Source of the DNA: Lojkania enalia
Taxonomy: Eukaryota; Ascomycota; Dothideomycetes; Pleosporales
Assembly (NCBI GenBank): GCA_010094045.1
Contig: ML986721.1
Location: 34,231 to 98,230 of the forward strand
Length of the DNA stretch: 64,000 bases
Direction: 5' to 3'
Shown piece by piece: positions 1 to 13,527 of the stretch. The notes beneath the pieces were generated by a model. That model was not told where the DNA came from. It made no database searches and saw only the letters and a list, made by a program, of their open reading frames with translations. Every line of letters begins with the position of its first letter. Position 1 is the stretch's first letter. The translations under genes and the position numbers were made by a program.

Positions 1-3000
1 AATCATCATCGGCCCTCAAGGTGATCGGATGGTCGTCATGCCATGCTTCGGCATAGTGTTCATTGCTTTGGTACTATTTCTCGGCCCGGAGTCGCTTCCT
101 ATGTGCCAACTCATTGTCAGGTGGGTATTGAGTGGGCAATTATCTAGAGGACAACCGCTGATGATCTTAGCTACTACCAAACGATGGTCTTCTCACTAAG
201 GGATTAAGGAATGCATTATGGCTAAATGAGAAGTCGAAAAAAGCTTTTTGAAAAGGTACTGGAGTGGGACCGTATTAATGTTTGACGCCCAATGAGCGGT
301 GAAGGTCCTGGACGCTTGTCACGTGCATAGCTTCAACGACTGGTCAAGTTAGTAAAGCTAAACCATAAGTAGTGTTTCAATCTTTTCACAATTCTTCTAT
401 TCTTACCCTTCTTTCGTTTCGCAGTCCTACTTCCGTCAGGATTCCCTACCTCTGCCTCGGTCACCTTTTACCTACCTGCCTGGAACAATGGCAACATTAT
501 CTAACAGCAGACGCACTCGCACGATGGCATTGATGAGCTATTCCCGGCGTTATCTTCGTCAACTCGTAGCTTGCGTATTTTCTCGAGGACTCCAACCTAC
601 GCGGATGGATCTCCAGTACCACAACAACTCTTCTCTGCATGTCGTAAGGCAGTGTCTCACACAAAGATAAGAGACCGTTGAGACTTTGGGACGTTGCCCG
701 GTCTCATATCTCATCACGTGATCGTCAATCTCGTTGTAGCTCGCTGCCTTTCAAGAAACCCTAGGTTCTACCGTCCTAGAGATTGTCTTCCCGCCAGGAA
801 TCTTTCCACAAGTCTTAATTGGCCTCCCACCCCAGTATACACTCTGTGATCTCTAATTACTCTTCTCGTCAGCCTAGCTGGATTGTTCTTGCCGTAAACG
901 ACCCGGCGGGGGCATGGCTAAGTGTCGTCACAACTATCCGCGGACTCCGCAACGGTCGACGGATGAAGGTATGTCTCTTATAGTCAGCTCTTGGGCAGTA
1001 TCGGACCCTAAAAGATGATCAGTCGCAGAGCCGACCCCGACAACACAACAGCCAGGGAAAGAAAATGAGGGTGGGAACGCGATGTCTGCGCCAGGGTCGG
1101 TCATCAGCTCCACAAGCGCCAATGCTCCAGGGAAATCTAGCCGGAAGGGCCGTCAGAAAGAGCGTCGGCACAATAATTGGCAGGGAATGTCCTGCCAGGT
1201 GATGTAGCTCCGCGGTCGGTAGCTTTGAAGCCCCATAGATACCATTAGGTGTTGAGGCTCTGAGTCTTGGCATATTTCGAATCGCGGTCGTGCGGTGCGG
1301 TCGGACCTTCAATCGTCAACTTCCGCCCGTTGCAGGCAGCGGCTGGTCCATTCGTTTGTCAGACTTCGAGTAGCGAAGTGAAAGAAAGGTTATTTGCCAT
1401 AAATTACCTACGAATTTAGTCCAATATCTGTCCCCTCTGTGTTTATCGAGGTTGTTTTTCGATATAGGTGGATCTTATACCTTATAACCATTCACATCTG
1501 CGAAGACCACAACCCCCCAAACGCCCGCCCACAACTCTGTTCCTGCCATATACATATTAGAATCCTGATTCTCTGGTTAAGAGACTGCAGCTCTCGCCAT
1601 TCCTTCTCCTGAGCTAGATTTAGGGCCCAAAGCGAGCGGTGGTTGGTTTGTGACCTAGATTGCCCTCAATGCTTGATATCACGGGCTGGACTAGGATACT
1701 GGCGCTCTGGATGTCTTTCTTTGCTTCCGTGTGATTCATAGTTAGCTTATGAAGCGGACCGTAAAACTATAGGGGATTTCAACGTGGCATCGTGCGAATT
1801 ACCCATGGTTTACGGCGTCTTCCTGAAGGAAGATATAAACTAGGAATTTTTGGCACCCACATCCAGGATGCGAAGCCAGAGAATATAGTTTTGTCTATTT
1901 CTAAACAATTAAAAGCGGACTTTGCGTTATCCCACGACTTTGCTATGTCTGTATATGCCTTCACAATCTGAGTCTCCACCTTCAAACGCTTGTTCTTTTT
2001 TATTACAATTGATCTCCTCTCCAATAAGGGTGACAGACCTTTGGAAGTGGAGAGCATAGGAAACTTTTACTAATCTATGTAGCAAATAGTTCGTATAATG
2101 ATTTAGTATGTCAAGGAAAGAGCGCCTTCGCATAGGAGCTCGCAGAGGCCCTAAAGAAGCTTTCAAAAATGATGTCTTGTGGTGATCACTAGGCCGTCAT
2201 TGCTGACAATGTGATATAAAAATGAGCGAGTTCACGAGCGAAAAAGCGACTACTGCACGTTTATGCAGGGTCCGACTTTTGTCACACCAAATAAAGCAAG
2301 CTTATTATATTGACAAAAGTCACGAGTTATATATTGTTATACTGTTTTATTCGCCAAAGATTGACCCTACAAAGCATTTATCCAGGTCTGCCGTTACGTC
2401 CAAAGGAAAGCACTTCCAGATCTGTCCAAGGGACAAAGGACTTCTTAGTCTACTGCACAAGCCATGCTCAAGCTATATAGCCCCCGGCGCAAGAATTGCC
2501 CATATGCAAGCGTCTTCACTACGCCATAGTCTCAAGTCTTCCGAATCTCTCCTCCGCCATTCAAGCGCGCCCGGCATGGTAGGCAACAAATCCACAGGTT
2601 GATAGTGTTCTACCGCCACGTTTTGTATCCAACTCAAGCATGCTAAAGCCTAGGCTGACACAGCCGGAATCGGGAAGATCCTGCCATTATGTGCAGGCAG
2701 AGTGTTCCCCATTCTAAAGTGCCGTAGACCAGTCGGGGAATTTACACCGTTCGTGATGCAGATCCATGTTCCCGATCTTGCATTCGCGCTTCCTTCTCCA
2801 AAGAGAAGGAACTATTGTATCATTTGGCATAGGGCGCTCGCAGGGGACAGGTCGGAGGACGCCGATGCGGGGACGGGGTCAGCCAGCAGGATTCGGTTAC
2901 CGCTCTGACGGGTGTTTCGCAGTGACCTATTGATGCAAGTCTACCTTTTGTCAAAGTAGCGTATGTGCGATGTATTGGAGCAGAACTACGGTCATTTAGA

Positions 3001-6000
3001 GTCGATCAATGGCGTTCGTTGTGGCGTCTCGGAGGCTCGATGATAGCATCGTCAGTCGATACTGTTGGCTACGAAGGGTGTCTAACGTCGTTGTATAGAT
3101 GTTAGTAACCAGGTAATCTAGCATCCTGAATTTCGTTGAGATAAAGAAGATACGTGACGATTGCAACCTATAGAATGGTTGCTCACCGACAGGAACTAAC
3201 GTACTTGTCCCGAGCTGTTCCAAGGCTCCTTGACGCATTCCGGGCATAAACAAAGGACAGATAACAACTGCATTACGGTGAAGGCTCTGGAGCTCGTGAC
3301 GTGAGATTTCGGTGTGGACGGGATGGAGTAGCATGTTCAGTAACCCGTCTAGGTCGAAAATGAGGCTCTGCTTGTTTGCCTTAGGATATCGTGCTCGCTA
3401 TTCTGATCGAGGGTCTTGGCAGAATGGAGGACTATCACGGATCATATCGCGCTCCCCTTGCGATACCGGTAAAATGCGAGCTGTATAATGCGACATAAAG
3501 TTGGTGGCGGTCTCAGAAGACGAAAATTCGACGAGGTTGGTGGAGGAGACGGAGCGATTCTGCATAAATCCACACTAGGCTGACACTTTCGGAAAGTAAT
3601 CCCGAAACTGGGGTTCCATAAGTTCCCTTACCAGCTTGGATATGGAAGATTTAGCGCTTTTTTAAGGCTCGATTGCCATCTACATCGCCAATGACTATAG
3701 TGATACTGGAGCATGCAAGGCCGCCAGCCTTGCAGCCGAATCCCACGAGAATCAAGTCCTTAGCCAAATATAGTGCAACGATCTAGAGACAAGGGAAGAC
3801 ATATATATAATCATTGCCTTCTCTAAGCCAACATCTTCTGAAGGTTCAGTGGAGCCAAACGCGACATCAGACCTGTTGCAGCCTGGTTCATACATGGGCT
3901 CACGATAGGCGAATAGCGCGTTGACCTGCATTCATACAGCAACAGGGATCTCCCAAAGCAAATGAATTTTGGGAAATCAGGAGGCTGGGGCGCACCGGCA
4001 AGGTCATACATCAGCCTTGTAGCTCACCGCTGCAGCCACACAGCGCGAATGTTCGCTTTCTGCTAAATAGTTAGAGCTATTCCGAGCTATTCCAAGCTAG
4101 GAAAAGCTATACGTTTTAAATTTTCTTCATTGGAAGTACAACAAGGGTTTAAGATCTTCAGTGTCGATATAGAAGCAAGTAGGCTAATCATCTTCGACCG
4201 GGCCCATCGGAAAAGGATTAATCGGGTCTTTGAGCCATGGAAGCGGAGACGGAGGTCACAATTATGTTTTAAAATATATCCTACTATTCTTTCACGTTCG
4301 TGAATGATGACGTGGGCCATACATGTCTGTTAATTAGTCTTAATTTAAAGAGAGCATCAGGCCATGAAAGCCGTAAGCGCCCCTTTTCATTTCTGCAGGC
4401 GCAAGAAATGATGCAGACACACCGACTATGAAACATGTGTAACCAAGAAAGGGAATATCAACAAGCAGTTAGCGACACGTGTTGCTCTGCATGCTCTCGT
4501 AGGGTTTAAGAAAATATCAAATGAGTTAAATGTTATTCAGTCATCATGTGCTTAGTATCAAAGAAATATATGCAGTATATTCTATGAATGATGAAAACCA
4601 GGGCGTATAGTCGCATACGAAAATCTCAACTATAGCACAGTTCAGGGCATGTATTCGCAATAAGGTATGAACCGGTAGAGGATTGAAAGTATATCCTATT
4701 CGCACTCATTATTTCTCTAATTCAAACCGAGTATTACCCAACGGATCCCAATAGCTTAGTATATCAAAAACTGCCAACTGTCATATCACCACTTTCATAC
4801 TATGTTTTGCTTGACTAGACTAGAATACCACGCTATACACCCCTTATTCTGCTTTGCCTTGAAGTCGCTCAACCCGGTCTCTCCAACCTGTCCGAAGTGA
4901 GACTGGTCCTTAGAAATTCTATCTCGCTTGTCTTCCTTTGCATGATGTCCCAATTGTACTGTCGCGTATACGGCCATAAGTATATAAGGCACGAATGTCA
5001 GGGACTAGGTTGGCCTTGGTCACGTCTCTCCAGTTGCTATTCGTCTCGGAATATTTCTATCGCCGGCAGTGTAGGATGTGGCAATATTCTACCTCCCCTC
5101 GAATGGAAGGAGCCATCATCCTTTGCCGGGTATTCTTGTCATAGACCTCGGTCCAAAGGAGGCCGAGCCGGCGACTGGGCGACCGAATAGGATTGGGTTG
5201 TCTCTGAGTTGTCTGTTGCGCAATGACCTCCTGTCCTAGGAATATTATCGTTGAAGCAGTGTATTCGAATCGTCTGCTAGACAGATAGCAAATGCTAAGG
5301 ATCGTTATAGAGCTTTCGTCACGGTCGGTAGTGGGCTCAAAAGCGGCACGGTCGGCGGCTACGATGGGGTCTCGATGAAACGGATGTTAATGCGCTCTAT
5401 CGTCATCTGAATGGTATTAGTTATTGGCCAAACTCTATTGAAGAGCGCAACCATAATTAGGTTGAGAAGGTCTACAATCGATGGCGCGCCTGGTCGAGGA
5501 TGACATTGTTGACATTTTTGGCAGGATCCGTCTGACGAATTCTCGAAGCTTAGCGGGGGCAGAATGGCAGTGAAATAACAGCAGAGGCTCTAAATATGTT
5601 CATATCGACAATACTAGATGAGCATCGCGAACCCTTCATCAGAACTAGCTAGAGATGAGGAGCTATTTGGGGACGTCCCAGCATCTTCTTTCTAACCCGA
5701 TTCGAGTCCTGGGCAAAACGAAGGACTAAACACAGGCCCAGACCTGGGGCCCCCTCCCCCTCCTGGACGGGTACATATTCCCAGTCATCTGATGCGAAAA
5801 GATATCAAAATTTCATGTCGTCTTAGGAGGCGAATGTCGGGGTGGAGGGAGGCCACGATTCTCTTCGCGTTTCTACGATGCTGGCAATCCTTTGTGCGTC
5901 TCCATTCATTTAGGACCTCGTATTCTTGCTACTTATTTCTGTCAATTATGTCACTTCTTGACGTTGACTGGTCGTGGAAAAAGCCACAATGATCTTCTTG

Positions 6001-8062
6001 ATATTGGGAAGGGCCGCAGTATTGCGATCCCAGCCTGCTATATCGAAAGCTGGGACTCCATCACAATGATATGCATCGCGAATACAACATGAAATTGTTG
6101 GCTACCTTAAAAACATCGCTGCCCTCTCGGTTATTTTTTGAACGCACAACGCGTCTTTGCAACGTAAATAATGGGTGAGCCCGCGGCTTTGGGTGTTTGT
6201 TGCAGGGAAGATACTCCAACTAGGAATGATAGGCGCGCGGTGGAGGCTGGTCTTGCATGAAAGGAACCCTGTCGATGGCTCAACATGAATGACCGGTGAG
6301 AAAAAAAGGGGAGGTTGGGCCACACCTAGCGACAAAAACAACCACCCTGCAGCTGCAAGCTGCAGCCATTAGAGTCAGTAGATGCATTTTACCAGCTTTT
6401 TTTAACCGTCAAATGCGTCAGACGGCTCAAAGATGATTTCCCACTATATTTTGGCAATAGATTGGGGTGTATAGTATATTCAAAGGGCGGCTGTCTTCAT
6501 CTCCTGCTCTAAACATATCGGATCTGTCCTTACCCTGTTTATGGGGTGCAACATCTTTCTATTGGTGCTAGTTTTGGTTCAAGAATGAATGCATACCGCA
6601 AGAAACACTGACTAGGTGCTTACATCTCGCATATTGGAAATCCAGGGTAGACGAAAGTGGCACACCGATGTAAGAAGCATGCATGACCGAAACGGAGAAT
6701 AGCTTTGTTCCTTGTTATGTCTGGCTATTAATCTGCGACGGGTGCGGTTTCCCCCTGAACCCTGACAGGTGATACAGCTTACGAGCAGCACGAGTGCCAT
6801 ACTCAGCTCCCTCTCCCTCTACTCAGGCTTGCGTTACAGTATTGCGGTACCTTGCATCACAAATTGATGTGGAAATCATGGAGGGTTCGGGTTCTTTAGA
6901 TGTATTGCGTTTATGTGCACAAAGGCTAGTTATTAGCGAATCCAAGATTGAAGAGTGTTGCCGTCCGACAACCATATGTAGTTCTATCAACAGGTTCAAA
7001 ATGAGAAAATGATTTCTTTATGCTCCATTCCAACTGTAGCAATGTTGAGGTTGATCCCAAGCTTCGAGCTCTCTCTAGGTCATATAGCATGTGACGGTGT
7101 CTAGTCATGTGGTGGGTGCTGGGAGATTAAATCGGCTCGTATTCATGGTCAGATATTACCAGTACATGATGACATACCTTTTATTTCATGTCCCTCAGTT
7201 CTGTGAGCGGTGCTGAAAGCTCCCTAGCGCGGCACCGGTCAAGCGCCTCCGGGAGTAGCCTTATTGGGAGAAAGCCCTGCTGCGTGAGTAGGTTATTCGA
7301 ACGTCACCTTGCGCTGATAGGTCCCCTTTATCATTACTCATCCAAACCTGACCTTTTACAGCCTGAACAGCTGACTTGAGAATTTGTAACTATGTAGGAG
7401 CTAATTAAAGACGACACGGCCCATAGTCCCATTTTTTACGTTCTCCAGAATCTCGCAGATTTTCTAGATCGTTGATTCCTTCATATAAGCGCCTAGATGC
7501 TCCTAATAATCCTTTGCTCGTTGCAACATGTGCATAGCGGAAGATAATTGGGATTAATGACAAAGATCAATAACTGTTCAAATAGAAGCTAACCCCTCGT
7601 ATTAAGTATGCGGGATTTACATAAGGCTGGACAATTACCCCACCCATTGCGCACCCAAGCTGACACACTTAGCCCGTGCCTCGTCTCTAGGACCCACTAA
7701 CTCCACGGATGCATTCCTTATTGACCATAAGGTATGGCGAGACCCGGTGCAATTTCTGAGAAAATAAATGTATTAGCCAAATAGGTGCAGACTACGAAAC
7801 TACCCATATCGCAAAGGCTCTTCTCGAAAGAGAATAGATTACGGTCATGCATCATCGGAATCGCTGCGCTCTTATCACAAGAGTAGGGATAAAGCAGTCA
7901 TGGGCTTTGGCCAAGAGGTGGATCGGCCCCTTGTCCATGACACCAATTGTACGCTCTTACAAAAGCAAGGCGAATATGCGATGATCATGATTTAATTTTC
8001 GACTTTTATATATTTCTCTCACCAAGGAACTATACGTGGGCAATTGCATCCACTTTGAGTAG
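1..8062. other. No recognisable gene; ordinary-composition sequence without long ORFs
   Basis: I read this stretch for long frames, introns and familiar protein motifs and recognised none. Open frames are short (the longest ATG-started ones are about 100-130 codons) and overlap on both strands, as expected by chance or from decayed genes. One frame is open from the left edge (bases 2-199, + strand, about 65 codons) and holds a hydrophobic segment near its start; it could be the tail of a gene cut by the window edge, but there is no supporting motif. A frame at about 500-850 on the + strand runs with a single TGA and could be another relic. I assign no function. Confidence 0.5.
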
Positions 8063-10077
8063 GAAAATGAACTATACCTGGGGTCTCTTCCACCGGATTT
8101 CCAACCAACAACGACGGCGGGGCCTCCAAACTTCATGCACTTTAATGAAGCGGACAGAATGGCATTTCGACAATTTTTCGACGCCAAAGAACGCCTCCTA
8201 ATTGCCTATGAGCCGGAACCACGACCCAATGGCCTTTATTCGCTGCTGAAGCAAGGCAAGACTCGAGTATTGGAGCCGGACCGGGGGAATTTCGACGATG
8301 GTTTCCGTGGAGCTTCGCACATCGTGTCCGTCGACTTTGAATATCCTCGAATTGGAGACTCTAAGCTATGAACCAACCACTTGATATCAGTAGTTCTTAG
8401 AAAACTTACCTGGTACATGATGTTGGGCTACGTTTAAGAGCCGCGTGACCTCGATGTTAAATCCGAACTTGAGAACCGATCCGTAGTCCATACTACCAAA
8501 CCCCTTGGATGCGCTCTACGATACCAAATATCGAAATAACAAAGTATCTGGTTACCGATAGATCAAATCTGCGTTAATCAGGCGGATATCAAAGAAAAGG
8601 TAACCTAAATACCAATGATGAGCCCAATATATAGTCACGCAGCGAGCACGGTAATATGGCTTGGTGACGAAGGAGCAAACGAACCATTAATTATCTTCAA
8701 TACAATGTAGTAGGGTTCATGGTCGACTTCGGTGGTGCGACGCGGAAATTGGAACCGAAGACTTTGAACGACTAGGGTTACCTCATCACAATTCACGAGA
8801 ATGGGTCGAGTTCAAAAAGCTTCTTCAACGACCTTGGTCTCGACGGCTATGGGTTGTACAGGATGCGTTGCTATCTGTAAGCCCCTACATAATGTGTGGA
8901 AAGAAGATAGTTGCGTGGGAAGATTTCATAGTGTGGTGCACGACGAAGCAGCTCTCTGGCTCTCAAGCTTGGCTCAAAAGAGGCTCTGAAAAATCTGCAG
9001 TTCCACCGATTCTGATGTTAACCTGTCAATCTATCGGAACTATAACCAATCTCATGTAACTGAAGTAAATCTTCATAGTAGCTTGGTGCTGACCAGGTAT
9101 GCATAGAATCACAGGCGAAGGACAAAGCATATGGAGTGCTTGGATATTCTGAAGCGAACATTGTTCCTATATATTCTGAGTATATTTCTCTAAGAGATGT
9201 GTATTTTGAGGCGTGTATGACGCAACTGTCAACTGAACTGTTTACTTTGCTATCTTGCGTCGACCACAATACTCCTCTAAAATCCTCTTGAACTCCTTAC
9301 CGGGCACCCACCGAAGGATAGAAGCTTTCGGATACTCGACGAAGTCATTGGCGGTATAATCTGCCAGTGGACCGGATTTCAATAGAGAAGTAGGGAAAGC
9401 CTACGCTGTTAAGTCCTCGCTGATGGCAATAGGCCTCTCATCGTACCTGGGTAGATGTTTGATACTATAGCTTCGCTTGGAGTTACCACTACTCAAACTA
9501 TTCTAGATATTGATGCTCTGTACACAAGAACCACAAATGGATGTCCAATGTATAGATGATAAGACCACTCCCCTACTATCGGTCTGGCGAAACCGTGCAG
9601 GATGCTTTTTGGCAGACTCTAGTCACTGGAAAGAATGGTTCCCATACTGCCAAAGCTCCACCAGAATACAATGACATTCTCAGCCTTCTCGCAGATGAGA
9701 GCGCTGGCTGGGTGTTATCCCTTCTAGTCCAATTGTATAGTCCGTGTCGACTTAGGTTACTTGGCGCTTAAGAGCCTTTAATCCTGGAAATTGTAGAAGG
9801 CGCCAGAGGATCTGAAAAAGACATTATGGGCTGCGTTGTAGCATCGTAGGTTCGCGACGACCGAGCGAGGCTATTTTGGGGTTGTCCCGGGGGGGGGGGG
9901 GGGGGCGGGCTGGGGGTACGGTTTGTCTTCGGGGAAGGGAATGTACCCTTCGTAATTAGAGCAATAGCTAATGGACGTAGTTATGAACTAGTTGGTGAAT
10001 GCCATGTTCATGGAATTATAGATGGGGAAATAATGACCGTGAAAGATGTTGAACTGGATCGAGTGAGGCTTGTGTAA
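8063..10077 (+). pseudogene. Dead HET-domain (heterokaryon incompatibility) protein gene
   Basis: HET proteins trigger self/non-self cell death when unlike hyphae fuse. The whole family layout is visible but broken. One frame from 8,063 to about 8,707 contains the HET core: a degenerate LSYVW-type motif (8,423-8,437), the LWIDAICINQ-type block read here as WLPIDQICVNQADIKEK (8,549-8,599), then a QVPLM-type block and VIWLGDEGANEP (8,645-8,680). It is cut by stops at 8,369, 8,435, 8,537, 8,606 and 8,708. After a frame change, RPWSRRLWVVQD and MCGKKIVAWEDF follow (8,829-8,920). Further pieces: KDKAYGVLGYSEANIVP (9,118-9,168), FDTIASLGVTTTQTILDID (9,458-9,514), an AFWQTL-type block (9,601-9,618) and the typical C-terminal ELVGECHVHGIIDGE (about 9,985-10,030). 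At least four frame changes. The TAA at 8,606 is what CAA to TAA would give. Start uncertain; the acceptor-like TAG before 8,063 is only a suggestion. Confidence 0.9.
9889..9905. repeat. Run of 17 G inside the HET pseudogene
   Basis: A homopolymer of 17 G (followed by C, GGG, CT, GGGGG) sits just before the conserved HET C-terminal block, where family members have a Gly/Pro-rich loop. At 17 G the frame does not continue into the C-terminal block; one more G would restore it locally. It may be a slippage mutation or an assembly error. Confidence 0.9.
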
Positions 10078-12530
10078 GTCTAATCATGAGTCTCGACTGA
10101 AGAGATTTATGGATGTTGAGCAAATTAGGACTGCATGTGAACAACGGCTACACTCACTATGCGGACTCTAGCGCAGTCAAACATAATAAGTTAAGCATTC
10201 GATAAATAATACACAAACTGCTGATTCGTCAGTACAAGTTGTAGCCGACTGAGTGGTCTGTGAGGGCCATAAGGAGAGCGGGGAGTGAGATTATCCCCAT
10301 GATGTGGCATATCATTTCTCGGTTATAACCAGCCAAATGACCTGATATGCCCCGATTCGCTTACTGAAATATCCTTTCTAGCGGTCACATCCCTCACAGG
10401 TCTAGAGCAACCCCCCCTAGATATCAATATGAAGTAAGAGCTCTCCGAGATGATTGCGATAGCTCTGCCGCCTAGAGCCTAAGCATTCACATCGCAAGAA
10501 AAAGTCGTGGAAGCCAAGGATAGTCGATATGATGGATTGGGTGCCTGCCTGCGGGCGAGTGATGAAGGCCCAGCATCATATCCTACCTTATTCCACTTCC
10601 GGCCTTTTTCGCTGATCATAACGAAGCCCGTGGTTGTGGATGCCTTCTTAGTGCCCTTAGCATATTCAGAGTATCTATCGAGTTAATTATGGAAATGCTG
10701 GCAATATTCTGCCTTGCTGTACTCTATACGCAATCATCCACACCAGAAAGAAAGGCGTGATGACCGGTAAGGTTTCCTATGTGCTCTTCGGGATGCGCGA
10801 GGATGGTCTGTTCGCCTGCCTAACTTCACTTGAGATGGAAGAGCGACCTCGTCACCCCCGGTTTGACAAGGGCATCCTCCTCGGATGTCGGCGTAGGCTG
10901 ATCTTCTGAAAACGCCCCCAACTTCGTAGACCCTACCGTGATGCATGTCTCATGATGTCTAGGGCCACCGGTGAAATCTACGGACAAGAAACTCCTCTAT
11001 CCACTAATAGCCATGAATGCTTCATAAAATTACTAAGAGGCTATTACATATCGCCTCTAGTCACGGATGAGGCGGCGTGCGTTGTCAGATAATTTTCATG
11101 CCGCCTTGCCTGCTCATTCTAGGACTCCAGGAAGTGCTTCATTTTGCTCCAACCCGCTCAGATACATAGCTTCATAGATTTCAAGTGGTCTTTGATCCCT
11201 CGGAGCATCAAATAGTGGTATATCTTCATTTTCTCGATTAATGTATGCTGTTACTGGCAACCAAAGTTTTGCGAGCCTAATGTCGGCGTCACCCATCAGT
11301 AATAGGTTGGGCATCGAATAATACGTTTCATAATGATTGGCTGCCTAATTAATTAACTCGAATGCAAGCCAACCGACTTTCAAGTCCTCGGAAGACCCAC
11401 GAAATGCAGAATTGTTGGTACTACTTGGTGGCACTACAGCATTGGCATTGGCGCCAAACCCCGTGAGCACGCGCATCGAGTCTTTTCTAATAAGAGTTGT
11501 GCCACAGAGACAGACTTGTCTCGCAGCTCCCAACGGCCATTGGATGAAGGAGTTGCGCACCTAGATCCGCTTTCATGTCGTTGCCTACACCACTCTTCGA
11601 AATCTTGTTTACTATAGGTATAGCGAGTTCAGATGCTGTGGGAAGAACGCAAGCAAGCCAATAAAGAAACGCGGGAGGCTGAGAGCAGTGTGGATCATGA
11701 CAGCCCTTGAAGCGGCTAGATTAGTTAACCCTCATCGAACCTCCGAACTGCATCATACACACCATCACCAACGCATCAAGCTCCCGGCCGCAGGCTCCTC
11801 GCCCGTCTCGATACCCAATGCTCGTGTGGTTGGCTCTCCCCAAACCGTCGAATGAGCCGTACATCCACCGATATGTGGTCCTTCCACGACCCGTACGCCC
11901 CTATAACGACCGATTCTCATGCCAACCTTCAATGCTCGCATATGGTACGCAGCCTGACGATAGGGTTACACCATAGTGAAGGAAATACAGGGTGCCGAAT
12001 AAAATGATGTTAGTCAAGGGAAATATATGCATCTAGCTGGGATGGAGCCTTGGTTCACGCCGCGTTCTCTGCGCACACTCTCGACCAGCTCTCTGCGAGG
12101 CATTGGGCCGGTGAGATATTTTAGGACGCATTTTGATGAACTCGACGTGTTTCTCAGTACATCTGACGATGCTTCTCGCCAATATGAGTTGTGCTTCGAT
12201 CTACTCGCCATGTCCGCCGTCGAGACCCTAGCGCGTCGCTCCTGAGCGTCTCACGATCTCTGCATCACTACTGGGCTCTGTGCAGGCCTGTGTAGCTATC
12301 TCTTCCTGCCTTGCAGGGCTTCATTGATACCCTGATGGGCTTATCGCGAACAGAGTGTGTGGGTGAGATCATGGCGGCCTGAAGGACTATCTTTGGGAGG
12401 ATAGAGATGGATATAAATCTGCATCGGATGCTGCGAGGACTTATTCTAGCGTTAGAGTGCTCTTTGACTTGTTTGTGTTTACTTTGAGTATACTGTCCAG
12501 TTTCTTAGTAAATCGTTTCCTCCCTGCCCA
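10078..12530. other. No recognisable gene; a few coding-looking short frames
   Basis: No motif was recognised. Two short frames have a plausible amino-acid mix and may be remnants. One is on the - strand at 11,114-11,314 (66 aa, ending NEALPGVLE), the other on the + strand at 12,027-12,245 (72 aa, containing RYFRTHFDELDVFLS). Neither has a convincing intron partner, and neither matches a family I know. A weak resemblance to a copia integrase tail near 10,690-10,910 was not strong enough to call. Confidence 0.35.
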
Positions 12531-13527
12531 ATGGCGTCTGCATCCCAACCCCTCCGCCCCGCCGAGCTTGAGTTCCTTCGCTCGTTTTTCGCTCACCAGG
12601 AGCTTCGCAACTTCATCGCTAATGACTCTCATAACCATCCAGAAGCAGATGTCAGACTGCGTTTTCCGAGAGCAAGAAGGCTAAGGTCAGATTGGTTTGA
12701 ATGGAAAACATTGCAGCAGCAGGAAGTTGTGGAGGGGTACAAATCAATGGTCAGCGCTAACACCGTCGACCTAGAAGCTGGACATACTTTTGAAAGCTTT
12801 GAAAAGGCCATGACTGACCTGGATAAATGGTTGGATAATTGTAGTATGTATATTTTATCATTTATTTCTAGTTAGGTGATTTTGATAGTCTTAGGCCGCG
12901 CTCTTGAGCAAGATAGCTACGTCGCACAGGCCCCGGCTGTTGAGCCTTACTTCATGGACAAGGGGTTCCGTGACAAGATTATGCTCGCCGGTGTATCTCT
13001 AGCCCCAAATGGGTTACCAGTCGAATTCTACGGCTCCAAGGGGGATCCAACAACCGGTCTCACTGCTCTTCGAGGCCACGAGGATAGTTTCTTCCGCCGT
13101 CTTATCCTCTACAAGCTGGCGATTCCCTTCAACCATCATATCTATTCCCCACTCAAGAATATCACTCACCGGATTCTCTGCCGTCCTGTAAGCCATAGAC
13201 AGCACGGGCTTAGCGGTAGAATGCTCTTGGGTATGGTAGCTGCTCTCGAGTCCCTGGTCGGCGTTTGCCTCGTAGCGGTATCTGTCATTATCCTCCACAA
13301 TGCTGCATCTATGCGCAACCAGTTGATTGCAACATCTCTCTTGAGTCTTGCATTCCCTTATATCGTCATTTTTCTCAGCGCAGACGCGTTCCGTCTCTTC
13401 ACGTTGACTGCCACGTAAGGCTAAGATTCCCCTTGGCAAGAAATGCGCTAATGAGTCCCACAGGTTTTGGGCTGTTGCCGTCGTGTTTATCTCGGCCAAT
13501 TATGGTGGGAGGAGCAATCGAGAATGA
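12531..13527 (+). CDS. DUF6594-like membrane protein (three exons)
   Basis: Spliced coding sequence of exons 12,531-12,843, 12,895-13,414 and 13,464-13,527, giving 298 aa. Intron 1 (51 bp) runs GTATGT..TTAG and intron 2 (49 bp) GTAAGG..CACAG with a GCTAATG branch-like sequence; both keep the frame. I place it in the fungal DUF6594 group, function unknown, by layout: a soluble N-terminal part, a central L-x-x-LRGHEDSFF-type block (about residues 161-171), and a C-terminal tail with three hydrophobic segments at about 214-239, 245-268 and 273-292. The last reads TFWAVAVVFISA, close to the family's usual ending. It probably sits in a membrane with the N-terminal part soluble. The ATG at 12,531 is the first in the open frame after the upstream stops. 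No frame break was seen. Exact ends of intron 1 are the least certain part: nearer AG sites would give an intron too short. Confidence 0.8.

Noticed and set aside
5892..6092. Small protein-kinase-like fragment around 6,030-6,080
   Set aside because: A short LGLHHND-type string only; no other kinase motif within range.
8135..8371. Separate small gene ending in a peroxisomal SKL signal
   Set aside because: The frame runs straight on, past the TGA at 8,369, into the HET domain in the same frame, so it is better read as the N-terminal part of the dead HET gene; SKL before the stop is then chance.
10690..10910. Possible copia integrase/linker relic (a frame with RHPRFDKGILLGC)
   Set aside because: A short resemblance to a copia linker only; no RT, RNase H or LTR nearby and the frame breaks on both sides.
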